A stretch of 46,430 nt of DNA from an uncultured Gammaproteobacteria bacterium (GCA_938082545.1 CALKCL010000029.1:1-46430); one strand, 5' to 3'; shown: positions 9,042-19,091, numbered from the stretch's first letter. Program-made: numbers and translations. Notes: generated from the letters alone by a model not told the origin.

Positions 9042-10613
9042 ATGAATGGTGCCCATGCATTGTTAGAAACTTTAATGGAATCTGGAATAGAGGTGTGCTT
9101 CTCTAATCCCGGAACCTCCGAAATGCATTTGGTAACTGCAATTGGTAAGACCGACAACGTCCGTTCCATTCTCTGTTTGTTTGAGGGCGTAGTGAGTGGA
9201 GCGGCTGATGGATATGCACGACTTTCAGGAAAACCAGCTATTACACTTCTTCACCTCGGGCCAGGTTACGCTAATAGTATGGCCAACCTACACAATGCTC
9301 GCCGCGCGCGATCAGCTATCGTTAATATAGTTGGAGATCATGCTGTCTGGCATCACCAGCATGATGCGCCTCTTACTTCCGATGTTGAAGCTCACGTGAA
9401 GATTCACTCACATTGGTATAAATTCACTGACTCTGCTGAAGACCTCTCTATGGCCGGAGCGGAAGCTGTTTCAGCTGCGCTTTCAGGAGCAGGTAGAATT
9501 GCTACGCTGGTGGTTCCTGCTAATCATGCATGGGAGCCGGCGACTAAATCTTACGACCGAATTAAGCCTGAGTCCTTGTCTCAAGTGACTATTTCAACGT
9601 TAGACTCGTGTGCTAATCTGCTAAATAATGGGCGTAAAACTGCTCTTGTGCTTGGTGGAAGAGCGTTACAAGAAGATACACTAGAGCTCGCGGGACGAAT
9701 CAGTGAGAGCACGGGTGTGACTCTTTTAGGTGAAACTTTCCCTGCGCTATTGCAAAGAGGTGTGGGTAGAGTTCCGGTTGCGCGCGTTCCATACTTTGCT
9801 GAGCAAGCAATTCATTTCCTAGCTGAATTTGAGCAGCTAATCTTGATAGGTGCTCCTGCTCCAGTTGCTTTTTTTGCATATCCGGGAGTTTCGAGCACGC
9901 TATTTCCTGATAATTGTGTGGTGTCATCGCTCGCAATGCCTGATGAAGATATCTTACAAGCGTTGACTGATTTAACAGAAAAAATTGGCGCGTCAAACAC
10001 TTTTACAACCCAAGCCATGTCAGAATACAAAGTCTCATCGGATGAACTAACTCCGACTACGGTAGGACAAATAGTATCTTCTCGCATTCCCGAAAATACT
10101 ATTTTAGTGGATGAAGGCATTAGTAGTGGGCTCGAGCTATTCGTCCAGACGCAAAATGCCCCTAAACACGATTGGTTGGCAATAACAGGAGGATCGATCG
10201 GATACGGATTGCCTGTATGCTTAGGTGCAAGTATCGCGTGCCCAGAGAGGAAAGTAGTTGGGTTACAAGCTGATGGCAGCGCAATGTATACCGTTCAGGC
10301 ACTATGGAGTATGGCTCGAGAGAATACCGACGTGACGGTGGTTTTACTCAACAACAGTAGCTACAACATATTGAATGTCGAGCTTCACCGGACCCGTGCA
10401 GGTGAGCCGAATGAAAAGACACTGTCTATGCTTGATTTATCTAATCCGACTATTGACTGGGTTAAGATTGCCCAAGGTATGGGCGTTAGTGCTATTACAG
10501 TAAAAACGGTCACAGAATTCGATCATGAGTTTAGTCGCGCGATGGATATCCATGGCCCTCATTTAATAGAGGTTATACTTGAACAACAGATTGGGGCAGC
10601 GATAAAGCGTTAG
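9042..10613 (+). CDS. ThDP-dependent acetolactate-synthase-like enzyme
   Basis: About 523 residues from ATG 9042, chosen because AAGGTGA (9030-9036) is a good ribosome site 5 bases upstream; a GTG at 9033 is possible. The N-terminal PYR domain has FSNPGTSEMHLV and the catalytic Glu region CLFEGVVSGAADGYARL. The central domain is weaker, and the C-terminal ThDP domain carries ADGSAMYTVQALW...LLNNSSYN, the magnesium/diphosphate motif with A for the first G. This is the IlvB/MdlC-like family, whose members act as acetolactate synthases or 2-oxoacid decarboxylases. No ilvN small subunit is adjacent, which argues against classical branched-chain synthesis. The substrate is unknown. Confidence 0.85.
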   Translation: MNGAHALLETLMESGIEVCFSNPGTSEMHLVTAIGKTDNVRSILCLFEGVVSGAADGYARLSGKPAITLLHLGPGYANSMANLHNARRARSAIVNIVGDHAVWHHQHDAPLTSDVEAHVKIHSHWYKFTDSAEDLSMAGAEAVSAALSGAGRIATLVVPANHAWEPATKSYDRIKPESLSQVTISTLDSCANLLNNGRKTALVLGGRALQEDTLELAGRISESTGVTLLGETFPALLQRGVGRVPVARVPYFAEQAIHFLAEFEQLILIGAPAPVAFFAYPGVSSTLFPDNCVVSSLAMPDEDILQALTDLTEKIGASNTFTTQAMSEYKVSSDELTPTTVGQIVSSRIPENTILVDEGISSGLELFVQTQNAPKHDWLAITGGSIGYGLPVCLGASIACPERKVVGLQADGSAMYTVQALWSMARENTDVTVVLLNNSSYNILNVELHRTRAGEPNEKTLSMLDLSNPTIDWVKIAQGMGVSAITVKTVTEFDHEFSRAMDIHGPHLIEVILEQQIGAAIKR

Positions 10614-10728
10614 TGAAAGACCAGATGCCCTCAGGTGGATATTAATTGAGCGCCAGAGTAAAGGATCCTTTCGTTCTGCAGCGTCGTAATTGTACTAACA
10701 GAAAATTACTAAATCACTGGGAATTACC

Positions 10729-11277
10729 ATGCAAGATTTGTTTCTAAAAATTCTAGAGTCGATTGGAGAAGATCCAGCTCGCGAGGGACTGCAAAAAACT
10801 CCTGAGAGAGCTGCTAAGGCACTGCAATTCCTTACGTCTGGTGCTGATGAAGACTTAACGACGATCGTTAATGGTGCTCTTTTTGAATCTGTCTCAAGAG
10901 AGATGGTGATAGTTAAGGACATTGAGATATATAGTCTTTGTGAGCATCACATGTTGCCTTTCTTTGGCCGATGTCATATTGGTTATATACCAGATGGAAA
11001 AGTACTCGGAGTCAGTAAGCTTGCTAGAATAAGTGATATGTTTTCTAGGCGTCTTCAAATTCAAGAAAAGCTCACTCATGAGATAGCTACAGCTGTGTTT
11101 GATATAGCGAAGCCCTTGGGCGTCGGAGTTATTATAGAAGCCAGGCATCTTTGCATGATGATGAGAGGAGTTCAAAAGCAGAATTCCTCCATGGTTTCTT
11201 CTTCTATGTTGGGCTCCTTTCTTTCGTCTGATAGGACTCGATCTGAATTTTTACAGCTAGTATCCTCACGCAGCTGA
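10729..11277 (+). CDS. folE: GTP cyclohydrolase I
   Basis: The product is 182 residues, typical for FolE. Zinc and active-site motifs are intact: [12 protein letters not shown] (Cys and His ligands) and [12 protein letters not shown] (second Cys ligand and catalytic region). It converts GTP to 7,8-dihydroneopterin triphosphate, first step of tetrahydrofolate synthesis. It is monocistronic here, with 115 bases upstream holding no recognised element. Folate supply is relevant to the C1-producing pathway farther along, but the distance makes a direct link speculative. Confidence 0.96.
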   Translation: MQDLFLKILESIGEDPAREGLQKTPERAAKALQFLTSGADEDLTTIVNGALFESVSREMVIVKDIEIYSLCEHHMLPFFGRCHIGYIPDGKVLGVSKLARISDMFSRRLQIQEKLTHEIATAVFDIAKPLGVGVIIEARHLCMMMRGVQKQNSSMVSSSMLGSFLSSDRTRSEFLQLVSSRS

Positions 11278-11429
11278 TCCCCTGAAACCACAGATTCTCT
11301 GTTGGGAATAGCAGTTCATTTTTGAGCTATACATTTAGCTCGTCTGTAAAAATTAAGTGTTATCATGGCAAGTTTTACGGTTTATCGTACATTAAATATG
11401 CTTCACAGATTATTGGGCGTTGTGCGCTT

Positions 11430-12677
11430 ATGAATTCAAACCAGTCACGCTTAAAGGCGGATGATGACAATGAGGCTGGCGTCGAAGCCATTACCAGTTC
11501 TGTTGGACAATACAGCTTAAAAATTTTCGACTCTATTTTAAAAATTCCTGAAAATGAGTGGGATAAGATAGTAGGTTCGTCTGGCGTCACTAGATCTCAT
11601 GGTTATCTAAGAGCTATTGAATCAGCAAAGATACAAGGTTGCGATTATTTCTACCCGGTCTTATATGACGAGTTGGACAATATAGTGGGGCACGCGTGCG
11701 TCTACACAGTAATTACTGATTTTGCACAACTCTTGCCTAGGTTTTTTTTCAATGTGGTAAAAAAAATCAGAAAAATATGGCCTTCTTTATTAAGTCTGCG
11801 GATAACAGAGTGTGCTACGCCACTTGTATCTGGCTGCTCTATTTCTAACAAAGACGGTGTTTGTCGACGCCAAATCATGATGTATGTCGAGACGGCTATG
11901 CAAGATATCGCCTCTAAGAAAAACAGTAAGTTGTTAGTTCTCAGAGATTTCCTAGAAAATGAACGAGACTCTTTCAAAGTACTCGAAAGTCGAGGGTATA
12001 AGACGAGGTCTAATTTCCCCCTAGCGCGCATTAAGATCAGATGGAAGAGCTACGATTCCTATTTGAATAGCTTTCGTGCCCGGTACCGCACAGATATCAA
12101 GAGAAGATTGAGAAATGCTGAGTTAGGCGGAAATACTGTGGAAGTCATTCAAAGTTTCGCAAGTGATTCTGAGCTATGGGCACATCAAGCTGGGATTATA
12201 AGGACAGATACCCGTGGTTTTATGAGAGAAGCTTTGACGCCGGGATATTATGAAAATATGGATCTGATGCTCGGGTCTAACAGCTTGCTTGTCACTGTCG
12301 TCTCGGAGAGTAAACGCATCGCTCATGGGATGGTAATATTTGATGAGGAGACCACTTTTGCTACTTTTTTTGGAAGAGATAAACGCTCTCCCGGCGGTGA
12401 ATGGTTCCAGTTAATTAACGAGGTGGTTCGGATAGCAATCGAACGAAAAAGTAAGTTTTTACACCTAGGCTTAGGATCTTATGATGGAAAATCTATCATT
12501 GGCGCTGATATCCAACCTCAGTACGTCTATCGACGGTCGACTAACATGCTTTTAAATTTCGTGATAAATCGTGTTCCGGACTTAATGAAAGCCGATAGTC
12601 TCCCTGCTCGAAGGCTCTTTCGAGAATATCCGAATTCTCCTAATTCAACTGCTTCTGAGGATCAAATTAATGCCTAG
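11430..12677 (+). CDS. FemAB/BioF2-like GNAT acyltransferase
   Basis: 415 residues from ATG 11430; the frame stays open to a TTG at 11322 (451 aa), but those 36 residues are atypical. There is a two-lobed acetyltransferase pattern. The C-terminal lobe has SFRARYRTDIKRRLRNAE, the short basic segment seen in BioF2-like/FemAB-related proteins, and HLGLGSYDGK near the end. Relatives transfer acyl or aminoacyl groups in cell-envelope or lipid modification. The gene converges with and overlaps the downstream flippase-like gene by 11 bases. Substrate unknown. Confidence 0.65.
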   Translation: MNSNQSRLKADDDNEAGVEAITSSVGQYSLKIFDSILKIPENEWDKIVGSSGVTRSHGYLRAIESAKIQGCDYFYPVLYDELDNIVGHACVYTVITDFAQLLPRFFFNVVKKIRKIWPSLLSLRITECATPLVSGCSISNKDGVCRRQIMMYVETAMQDIASKKNSKLLVLRDFLENERDSFKVLESRGYKTRSNFPLARIKIRWKSYDSYLNSFRARYRTDIKRRLRNAELGGNTVEVIQSFASDSELWAHQAGIIRTDTRGFMREALTPGYYENMDLMLGSNSLLVTVVSESKRIAHGMVIFDEETTFATFFGRDKRSPGGEWFQLINEVVRIAIERKSKFLHLGLGSYDGKSIIGADIQPQYVYRRSTNMLLNFVINRVPDLMKADSLPARRLFREYPNSPNSTASEDQINA

Positions 12678-13563
12678 TCAATGTTTGATCAAGGAATTCC
12701 CAGCCTCCTCCCATCACAGCTATTGTTAGACGAAAAACATATAAAAAAGATACCATTTGAATCGCTTCCACAGGCGATAATCCAATCGAGATATAAAGTG
12801 CTGATCCCATAATTTCGGTGAGACCTATTCCTAAGAAGTGGACAGGTACCGCGTTAAAGATCATCGATAGAGACATCACGAAAAGAACGTCCATATATGA
12901 GATATTCATACCTAGGTCTAAACTTGCCACCCATATGGCTAAAGATAGCAGGGTTTGCATTGCGACTGAGCTTGCGAAGATCGCTACTATCACTAGTATA
13001 TTGACAATGAAAAATTTCTTAATACTGACAAAGTATTTTTTCCACACCACAATAATCGTAAGAATCGTCAAACATATGCCAGCTGATATGAGATAATTCA
13101 TTTGTGGGTATTCGAAAGGAGGTTCTTTATAGCTAAGCAAAAAAGTCGCGATTAAAAGCAATGAGAACACGCCTACTGAGTGATCTAGGATGATAGCCCT
13201 AAGCCGTAATTGCTTGCTATTTTGATGCATTTTCAATTTAAAAAATTTCGCAAAGTCCGCGCCTGCAGAAAATGGTAGAAAAAAATGATAGAAAAGGCCT
13301 TGCATATTTAGGCGCAAAGAGTCGACCGCACTTAGTTGAATGGCCATCAGGCTGGCAACTCTTCGAAATCGCCAAGAGTAGACATAGAAAGATATCTGAC
13401 TGATCAGAAAACCCGCGCCGACCAATAATCCCCATTTAGATGTAATGTCGATAGAACTATTAGTGCGCAAGTTGTAAATGAGTGCGAACAAACCTATTAC
13501 AACTAAAGTTGTATGAATTTTTTTAAACCAAAAAGTTAACCGTTGGCTAATCATTCTTTTCAC
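12667..13563 (-). CDS. Flippase-like membrane protein (LPG-synthase TM / UPF0104 family)
   Basis: The product is 298 residues with about seven or eight hydrophobic helices and the family hallmark in the last third (FNAVPVHFLGIGLTEIMGSA, i.e. 'P..GiG..E'). This domain is the transmembrane part of lysylphosphatidylglycerol synthases and also occurs alone (YbhN/AglD-like), often near glycosyl- or acyl-transferases. The convergent FemAB-like gene is consistent with a lipid or envelope role. It may be co-transcribed with the flavin reductase ending 27 bases upstream. Confidence 0.75.
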   Translation of the reverse strand: MKRMISQRLTFWFKKIHTTLVVIGLFALIYNLRTNSSIDITSKWGLLVGAGFLISQISFYVYSWRFRRVASLMAIQLSAVDSLRLNMQGLFYHFFLPFSAGADFAKFFKLKMHQNSKQLRLRAIILDHSVGVFSLLLIATFLLSYKEPPFEYPQMNYLISAGICLTILTIIVVWKKYFVSIKKFFIVNILVIVAIFASSVAMQTLLSLAIWVASLDLGMNISYMDVLFVMSLSMIFNAVPVHFLGIGLTEIMGSALYISIGLSPVEAIQMVSFLYVFRLTIAVMGGGWEFLDQTLTRH

Positions 13564-13590
13564 TCAAACGGGTAATAAATATTTAGATAG

Positions 13591-14196
13591 CTACTTAGGC
13601 CTTTCAAGGGTAAAGCGGTCTTTAGTGTGGGTATATTCTGCGCCTCCCATGCGTCCGATTGGCTTAAGTTTATCGGGGTCTATTTTGTAGTTACTGATAA
13701 TGTCATCACATACATGGAAACGAACAACTTCTCCAATCACGAATGCTCCCCCAAGAAGTTTCTGGCTGATTTCGACAATCTGTAATAAACGACATTCCAT
13801 ACTTATTTTGGCTTCTTTGAGTCTTGGGGGTGCGATTAAGTCGCTCGCTATAGGAGTGAGATTAGCAAGTTCGAACTCATCGACGTCTGGGGATACATCT
13901 GCAGAGGTCGCATTCATCTCTTCCGAAAATCCGTGTGAAACTATGTTGATGACGAATTCTCTAGTATTTTTTATGTTGTTTTTAGTATCACGGTCTCTAT
14001 TACTTTTCACTTTCATTGGGCTGAATCCTATCACGGGCGGATTTGCGCTAATTCCAGTAAAAAAGCTATATGGAGCAAGGTTGTTGATCCGATCCTGACT
14101 TTGGGAGGATACGAAGGCTATAGGACGCGGAACAATTGATCCGATCAGGAGTTTATAAATATCTTTAGGTTCTGAGGCAAAGGGGTCAATGATCAT
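13591..14196 (-). CDS. Flavin reductase-like FMN-binding split-barrel protein
   Basis: The product is 201 residues of the flavin_reduct/DIM6-NTAB type. The N-terminal signature IVPRPIAFVSSQ...NLAPYSFFTGISANPPVIGFSP is unmistakable, and the C-terminal IGRMGGAEYTHTKD segment is also typical. Members bind FMN; some are reductases for two-component monooxygenases, others of unknown activity. It lies 68 bases downstream of the Lrp-type regulator on the same strand. The window also holds an NtaA-type monooxygenase fragment (46170-46430), but at 32 kb no pairing can be claimed. Confidence 0.88.
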   Translation of the reverse strand: MIIDPFASEPKDIYKLLIGSIVPRPIAFVSSQSQDRINNLAPYSFFTGISANPPVIGFSPMKVKSNRDRDTKNNIKNTREFVINIVSHGFSEEMNATSADVSPDVDEFELANLTPIASDLIAPPRLKEAKISMECRLLQIVEISQKLLGGAFVIGEVVRFHVCDDIISNYKIDPDKLKPIGRMGGAEYTHTKDRFTLERPK

Positions 14197-14264
14197 TTTG
14201 GACTTAAATCCTTTTTCGACTTTTAATTTTTTATAATTTGCACTCTAAAATGCTGTACTGAGCC

Positions 14265-14726
14265 TTAGATAGGCAGTTCATTTTTTTTAATAACTTGCCG
14301 AAGAACAAAACTAGAATGGACGCCGGTCACTCCTTCTATTCGAGTTAGTCTCCCTAATAAAAATTCTTCATAATAGGTCATGTCAGGAAGTACTGCTTTA
14401 ATTAAGTAGTCTGCAGACTGTCCAGTAACAATACTGCATTCAATTATTTCTGGAAGTCCGGCTATCTTCTCTTCAAAACTTTCAAAGCGCTCCGGTGTGT
14501 GTCGGTCCATACTAATACTAATCATCGCAGTAATATTTAAGCCGAGCATTTGCTGGTTAAGCACAGTGATGTGAGCTTCGATAAGTCCGGAATCCTCTAA
14601 TCGTTTGACTCGTCTGGAGCATGGAGTCGGGGACAAACCGATTTTTTCTGCGAGCTCCAAGTTAGTTATGCGCGCATTTCTTTGCATGCAGGATAAAATT
14701 CTTTTGTCGGTACTGTCGAGTTTCAT
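14265..14726 (-). CDS. Lrp/AsnC family transcriptional regulator
   Basis: The product is 153 residues. An N-terminal winged helix-turn-helix (about 5-60: DSTDKRILSCMQRNARITNLELAEKIGLS plus CSRRVKRLEDSGLI) is followed by the RAM ligand-binding domain ending VTGVHSSFVLRQVIK. Lrp proteins respond to amino acids and often control neighbouring genes. This one is divergent from leuA across 184 AT-rich bases, so leucine-related control of leuA or autoregulation is plausible. Effector unknown. Confidence 0.93.
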   Translation of the reverse strand: MKLDSTDKRILSCMQRNARITNLELAEKIGLSPTPCSRRVKRLEDSGLIEAHITVLNQQMLGLNITAMISISMDRHTPERFESFEEKIAGLPEIIECSIVTGQSADYLIKAVLPDMTYYEEFLLGRLTRIEGVTGVHSSFVLRQVIKKNELPI

Positions 14727-14910
14727 GAGGATTCTTTTTTGGTTAATTAAACTAATAAAAATTATAAAATTAGAGAATTAGACTAAAATATTGCCTGTAT
14801 ATGTCTAAAATAGCAATTAATATCTACCGGTTTAAGTATAGAATTGTTTTCAGATTTGGTCTTCTCGGATTCTAAGTCCGAAATTAACGTTTAGTTCCAA
14901 GAGGTTTAAT
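14727..14910. promoter_or_regulatory. AT-rich lrp/leuA divergent regulatory region
   Basis: 184 bases carrying promoters in both directions, with long A/T runs typical of Lrp-type targets. TCGGA (about 14867-14871) and TCCGA (about 14877-14881) can form a short hairpin in the leuA leader, too short to call an attenuator. No leucine-rich leader peptide was identified. Confidence 0.35.
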
Positions 14911-16578
14911 ATGACAAGCTTTAATCATGAGAAATACCCCCCTTATCCACTAGTGGGTCTGAAGAACAGGAGTTGGCCTGATAAGGAAATCACGAAGGCT
15001 CCGCTTTGGTGTAGCGTGGATCTGCGTGATGGTAATCAGGCGCTCATCGAACCTATGAACGTAAGTCAGAAGCTTCAGATGTTTAAATTATTGGTAAAGG
15101 TTGGTTTTAAGGAAATTGAAGTTGGCTTCCCAGCAGCGTCCCAGCCTGATTTTGACTTTGTAAGAAAACTTGTCACTGATAACTTGATCCCGGACGATGT
15201 GACAATACAAGTTTTGACACAAGCCAGAGAGGAATTGATTGCACGATCTTTTGAGTCTCTTGCCGGCACGAAGAATGCAATTATGCACTTATACAACTCT
15301 ACTTCCATAGTGCAAAGAGAGCAGGTCTTTGGTTTGGACAAAGCGGGAATTAAGAAGATTGCCACAGATGGTGCAAAAATAGTTCTTGAACAGGCAAAAA
15401 ATTATCCTGAGACTAAATGGAAGTTTGAATATTCTCCCGAAAGCTTTACGGGAACGGAGCTAGAGTACGCGGTAGATGTTTGTGATGAGGTCTTAGAGAT
15501 TTGGGATGCCCGTCCTGAAGCTCCTTGCGTCATCAACTTGCCTGCTACAGTAGAGATGGCCACTCCCAACATTTATGCTGACCAAATTGAGTGGATGTCT
15601 ACTCATGTTTCTCGTAGAGAGGGTGTCATATTAAGTCTCCATACTCATAACGATCGAGGCTGTGCTGTCGCTGCGGCTGAGCTGGGTGTTATGGCTGGCG
15701 CAGACAGAATAGAGGGAACATTATTAGGCAATGGAGAGCGTACTGGCAATATGGACATCGTGACGATGGCCATGAACCTGTATAGTCAAGGCATCGATCC
15801 GGAGTTAGATTTTTCGAATATGGACGAAATTATTCGATGTGTGAAAGCTTGTACGCAGCTTCCTATTCATCCTAGGCATCCATATGCTGGAGAGCTGGTG
15901 TTTACGGCATTTTCTGGGAGCCATCAGGATGCGATAAAAAAATGTCTTGCCAAGCGTAAGCCTGAAGACATCTGGCAGGTGGCGTACCTTCCAATCGATC
16001 CGTCTGATTTGGGGCGTTCCTATCAGGAAGTTATACGCATCAATAGTCAGTCAGGGAAAGGTGGAATTGCTTACGTGTTGGAGCAGGAACGAGGTTTAAA
16101 CATTCCTCGTTGGCTGCAGATAGATTTTAGTGCGGTAGTACAAGGTTATGCAGAGATGACGGAATCGGAGGTTGCGCCCGACAAAATAGTTTCGCTCTTC
16201 CAGTCACACTATCTGGAGGCCCAAAATCCATATCAGTTGATTTCCTATGAACTGTCTCGCAAAGACGGTGAAGATTCTTTAGTTGTGGACTTAACCTATG
16301 CTTCTGCTCGTGTGCAATTAGAAGGGCATGCCGCTGGTGTGGTAGGTGCATTTGTAAATGCAATGCAAAGTCATAGCGGTAGTGAGATCGTTCTCGTTGA
16401 GTACAGTGAGCATACGCTTAGCCAAGAGGCTGGGGCTGATGCCGAAGCAGTTACTTATGTACAACTTAATATTAACGGACAACGTTACTGTGGTGTGGGC
16501 TTGTCGACAGATATTTTAGAGGCCTCACTGCGGGCTATATTAAGTGCTATCAATCAGCCTTTGAACGCTAAGATATAA
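14911..16578 (+). CDS. leuA: 2-isopropylmalate synthase (long LeuA2 type)
   Basis: The product is 555 residues. It has the long N-terminus of the LeuA2/yeast-like subfamily (PPYPLVGLKNRSWPDKEI), the catalytic barrel start WCSVDLRDGNQALIEPM, metal ligands in LHTHNDRGCAVAAAELG and the GNGERTGNMD loop. The C-terminal regulatory (allosteric) domain covers about 430-550. It condenses acetyl-CoA with 2-oxoisovalerate, first committed step of leucine synthesis, normally leucine-inhibited. leuBCD are not in the window. The SDR gene begins 42 bases downstream. Confidence 0.95.
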   Translation: MTSFNHEKYPPYPLVGLKNRSWPDKEITKAPLWCSVDLRDGNQALIEPMNVSQKLQMFKLLVKVGFKEIEVGFPAASQPDFDFVRKLVTDNLIPDDVTIQVLTQAREELIARSFESLAGTKNAIMHLYNSTSIVQREQVFGLDKAGIKKIATDGAKIVLEQAKNYPETKWKFEYSPESFTGTELEYAVDVCDEVLEIWDARPEAPCVINLPATVEMATPNIYADQIEWMSTHVSRREGVILSLHTHNDRGCAVAAAELGVMAGADRIEGTLLGNGERTGNMDIVTMAMNLYSQGIDPELDFSNMDEIIRCVKACTQLPIHPRHPYAGELVFTAFSGSHQDAIKKCLAKRKPEDIWQVAYLPIDPSDLGRSYQEVIRINSQSGKGGIAYVLEQERGLNIPRWLQIDFSAVVQGYAEMTESEVAPDKIVSLFQSHYLEAQNPYQLISYELSRKDGEDSLVVDLTYASARVQLEGHAAGVVGAFVNAMQSHSGSEIVLVEYSEHTLSQEAGADAEAVTYVQLNINGQRYCGVGLSTDILEASLRAILSAINQPLNAKI

Positions 16579-16620
16579 TATGAGTAAAGCAGGTACCTTA
16601 GTTTTTTTGAGGAGTTCCTA

Positions 16621-17397
16621 GTGTCAGAATCTTTGTTCGATGTGAAAGATAAAGTGGTTTTTGTGACGGGCGGTTCTCGAGGAATTGGTTTTATGATCGC
16701 CAAGGCCTACGTGAAATCTGGTGCTCACGTATATATTTGCTCTCGGAATGCTGAAGTATGCGACGAGGCTGCCGCTGGATTAGGGAAGTTGGGAGAATGT
16801 GTGTCTTTACCAGCGGACTTGTCTCAAATATCTGAGATTGAGCGCGTATGTTTAGAGTTGCAGACAAGGGAGAGTGGACTAGATGTGTTAGTCAATAATG
16901 CTGGTACGACGTGGGGCAGCTCTCTGCCTTCCTTCCCTGAAAAAGGTTGGGATAAAGTAATCTCTCTTAATCTTAAAAGCCCTTTCTTCCTAATACAAAG
17001 TTTTCTCGAAATGTTGGCGGCCAAGGCGACGAAAGCAGATCCGGCAAGAGTGATAAATATTGGTTCAGTAGATGGCTTGCGAACACCTCTGTGGGATAAT
17101 TACTCGTACTCTGTATCTAAGGCAGGCTTACATCATCTAACTAAAACGCTTGCGACACCGTTAGCAAAGCGTCACGTTAATATAAACTCCATTGCTCCAG
17201 GACCATTTGTGACTGATATGATGGCTCCGATGATCGAATCCATGGGCGAGGAGCGGATCAGTGAGAAAGTTTTGCTGAATAGGCTCGGTGTTTATGAAGA
17301 CATGGCAGGCGTTGCCCTGTTTTTTGGGTCCAGGGCATCTGCCTATATTACGGGTACGATTTTACCTGTGGATGGCGGGATGACAGCCGCCGTCTGA
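16621..17397 (+). CDS. Short-chain dehydrogenase/reductase
   Basis: 258 residues from GTG 16621, preceded by GAGGAG at a good distance. Classical SDR motifs: TGGSRGIG (NAD(P) binding), VNNAGTTWG, catalytic Ser in NIGSVDG and YSVSK catalytic Tyr/Lys, then IAPGPFVTDMM and a C-terminal TGTILPVDGGM. It resembles 3-oxoacyl-ACP reductase and sugar/alcohol dehydrogenase relatives, but the substrate cannot be read from sequence. Same strand as leuA, so it could be co-transcribed, though a leucine-pathway role is not expected. Confidence 0.9.
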   Translation: MSESLFDVKDKVVFVTGGSRGIGFMIAKAYVKSGAHVYICSRNAEVCDEAAAGLGKLGECVSLPADLSQISEIERVCLELQTRESGLDVLVNNAGTTWGSSLPSFPEKGWDKVISLNLKSPFFLIQSFLEMLAAKATKADPARVINIGSVDGLRTPLWDNYSYSVSKAGLHHLTKTLATPLAKRHVNINSIAPGPFVTDMMAPMIESMGEERISEKVLLNRLGVYEDMAGVALFFGSRASAYITGTILPVDGGMTAAV

Positions 17398-17406
17398 CAG
17401 AGCCTT

Positions 17407-17835
17407 TTATTCTGGCAGAGTTTCTCCTGAGCCTCCCATTTCTGCAGGGACATCAACCATTTTTGGTAAGCCATCTTTTATGCTCACGACCTTTTCGCTA
17501 TAAAAAACATGGACTCCTGGTTGAAAATCTAGACTAGGGAGAATAGCTGCATAAACGTCAACCAATCCCATACTGGGATGATCTGTCATGATGTGCCCAC
17601 CACATTTTTTGCACCACTTTCTATGGCTAGCATCTGTCTTCGCGAAGGTCTCTACGAATTCAGCACCTTTTGTTATGGTGACACTTTCTGGCGACCATAA
17701 GGAAAATGCATTTATTGGACCGGCAGACCAATGTCGACACGACTCGCAGTGACAATACCCCATTGCTGCAGCATCCCCATTAACTGAGAGTTCTACTGCT
17801 CCGCAAAAACATTTTCCGTTATGGATCTCACTCAT
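17407..17835 (-). CDS. GFA family (DUF636) zinc-binding protein
   Basis: 142 residues from ATG 17835, chosen because GAGGGA lies 7-12 bases upstream; a TTG five codons earlier is also open. The zinc-site cysteines are GKCFCGAVEL, YCHCESCRHWSAGP and CKKCGGH, all as in GFA/CENP-V domains. The family includes the disputed glutathione-dependent formaldehyde-activating enzyme; most members are uncharacterised. It converges on the SDR with 9 bases between stops. A formaldehyde role would fit the methylamine locus 10 kb away, but this is only suggestive. Confidence 0.88.
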   Translation of the reverse strand: MSEIHNGKCFCGAVELSVNGDAAAMGYCHCESCRHWSAGPINAFSLWSPESVTITKGAEFVETFAKTDASHRKWCKKCGGHIMTDHPSMGLVDVYAAILPSLDFQPGVHVFYSEKVVSIKDGLPKMVDVPAEMGGSGETLPE

Positions 17836-18011
17836 CACTAGTTCCCTCAATAATTAAAGTTTTCATCGCTTATTTGTAACGCAAAGCCAGGAGAAATGAT
17901 AGGTTTGTGGTTAATTATTTGTGGCTTCTGGGTTAGGCTGTAATAATGGACTCGGATACTGCATCAGTATCTGTCTCCAAAGGATATTTGTTGAAATTCA
18001 CAAGGGACCAT

Positions 18012-19091
18012 ATGCGACAATTATCTATTCTATTGGTTGCCTCAGCCATTAGCTTTCTTGTGCTAGCCGATAGCAAAAATATTAGCTTGACGGTTGCGAC
18101 GACCCATCCAGCCACTGTGCCTTGGACAGCATTAATTCGTGATTACTTTATCCCTGAATGTGAACGTCGCATCAGCCTTACTAAGTATAAAAACTCAATA
18201 ACCTGGACTGCGCATTATGGGAATCTATACAGATGGAAAGATAGCCTTAACGGAGTGCAGATCGGCTTATCAGATGTGGGATGGGTTGGTTCTGTTTGGG
18301 AGTCTTCTCGGTTACCGCTCCAGAACATCACTTATGACTTACCATTCATTACTAATGATCTTGTTGCATTAATTGACGTTGTAAATCAGCTGCATGCTCA
18401 GGTCCCCGAGCTAGCTTCAAGCTGGCGGAACAATAATGTTGAATTTTTGGCGGCGACAGGAACAGATACTTATCACCTGGTCACAGATTTTCCAGTTGAT
18501 ACAATCGATGATCTTAGAGGAAAAAGAATTTTAGCGCCCGGGGCAGCCTCTATTTGGTTGAAGGGGACTGGAGCTATTGCGGTAAATGGTGCTTTAACTA
18601 GCTACTATACACAGCTTAAAACAGGCGCAGCAGATGGCGCTATTACTATTCTAACGGGAGCCTATCCATTTAAGCTTCACGAGGTAGCGCCATACATAAC
18701 TTTGGTGGGAGTTGGCGCTCAGTCTGTCGGAGCATTGACAGTCAACAGCGATCGTTGGAAGACCCTGCCAGATGAAATCAAAGAGATACTCAAAGAAGTG
18801 GCCTTGGAATATTCTCGATTAAGTTCTCAAGCTGGTATGGAGCTGTATTTGACTGCCGTGCAAAAATTAAAAGAAGAAGGCGCATTTTTTTCAACTTTAA
18901 ATGAGCGAGAGAAGCTTCGATGGATCGAAGGACTTCCATCGTTGAGTCAGCAATGGGTTGACCGTTACCAAGGGATGGGCCTTCCAGCTGAGAAAATTTT
19001 ATTTGAGCTTATGGATGGGTTGCGCTCGAAAGGAGTTACTCCCACTTTCGATTGGGATAAAGCTGTATTAAATCAGACGGATCCGAATTGA
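18012..19091 (+). CDS. TRAP transporter substrate-binding protein (DctP family)
   Basis: 359 residues from ATG 18012, preferred because AAGGGA lies just upstream and the signal peptide (RQLSILLVASAISFLVLA) then starts at residue 2; the frame is open back to 17946. The mature protein has the TRAP-SBP fold, with VDTIDDLRGKRILAPG in the first ligand-contact region. The conserved Arg of the (G/R)xxR-type carboxylate site cannot be placed with certainty. It feeds the fused permease that begins 4 bases before its stop. The ligand is probably an organic acid, not determined. Confidence 0.87.
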   Translation: MRQLSILLVASAISFLVLADSKNISLTVATTHPATVPWTALIRDYFIPECERRISLTKYKNSITWTAHYGNLYRWKDSLNGVQIGLSDVGWVGSVWESSRLPLQNITYDLPFITNDLVALIDVVNQLHAQVPELASSWRNNNVEFLAATGTDTYHLVTDFPVDTIDDLRGKRILAPGAASIWLKGTGAIAVNGALTSYYTQLKTGAADGAITILTGAYPFKLHEVAPYITLVGVGAQSVGALTVNSDRWKTLPDEIKEILKEVALEYSRLSSQAGMELYLTAVQKLKEEGAFFSTLNEREKLRWIEGLPSLSQQWVDRYQGMGLPAEKILFELMDGLRSKGVTPTFDWDKAVLNQTDPN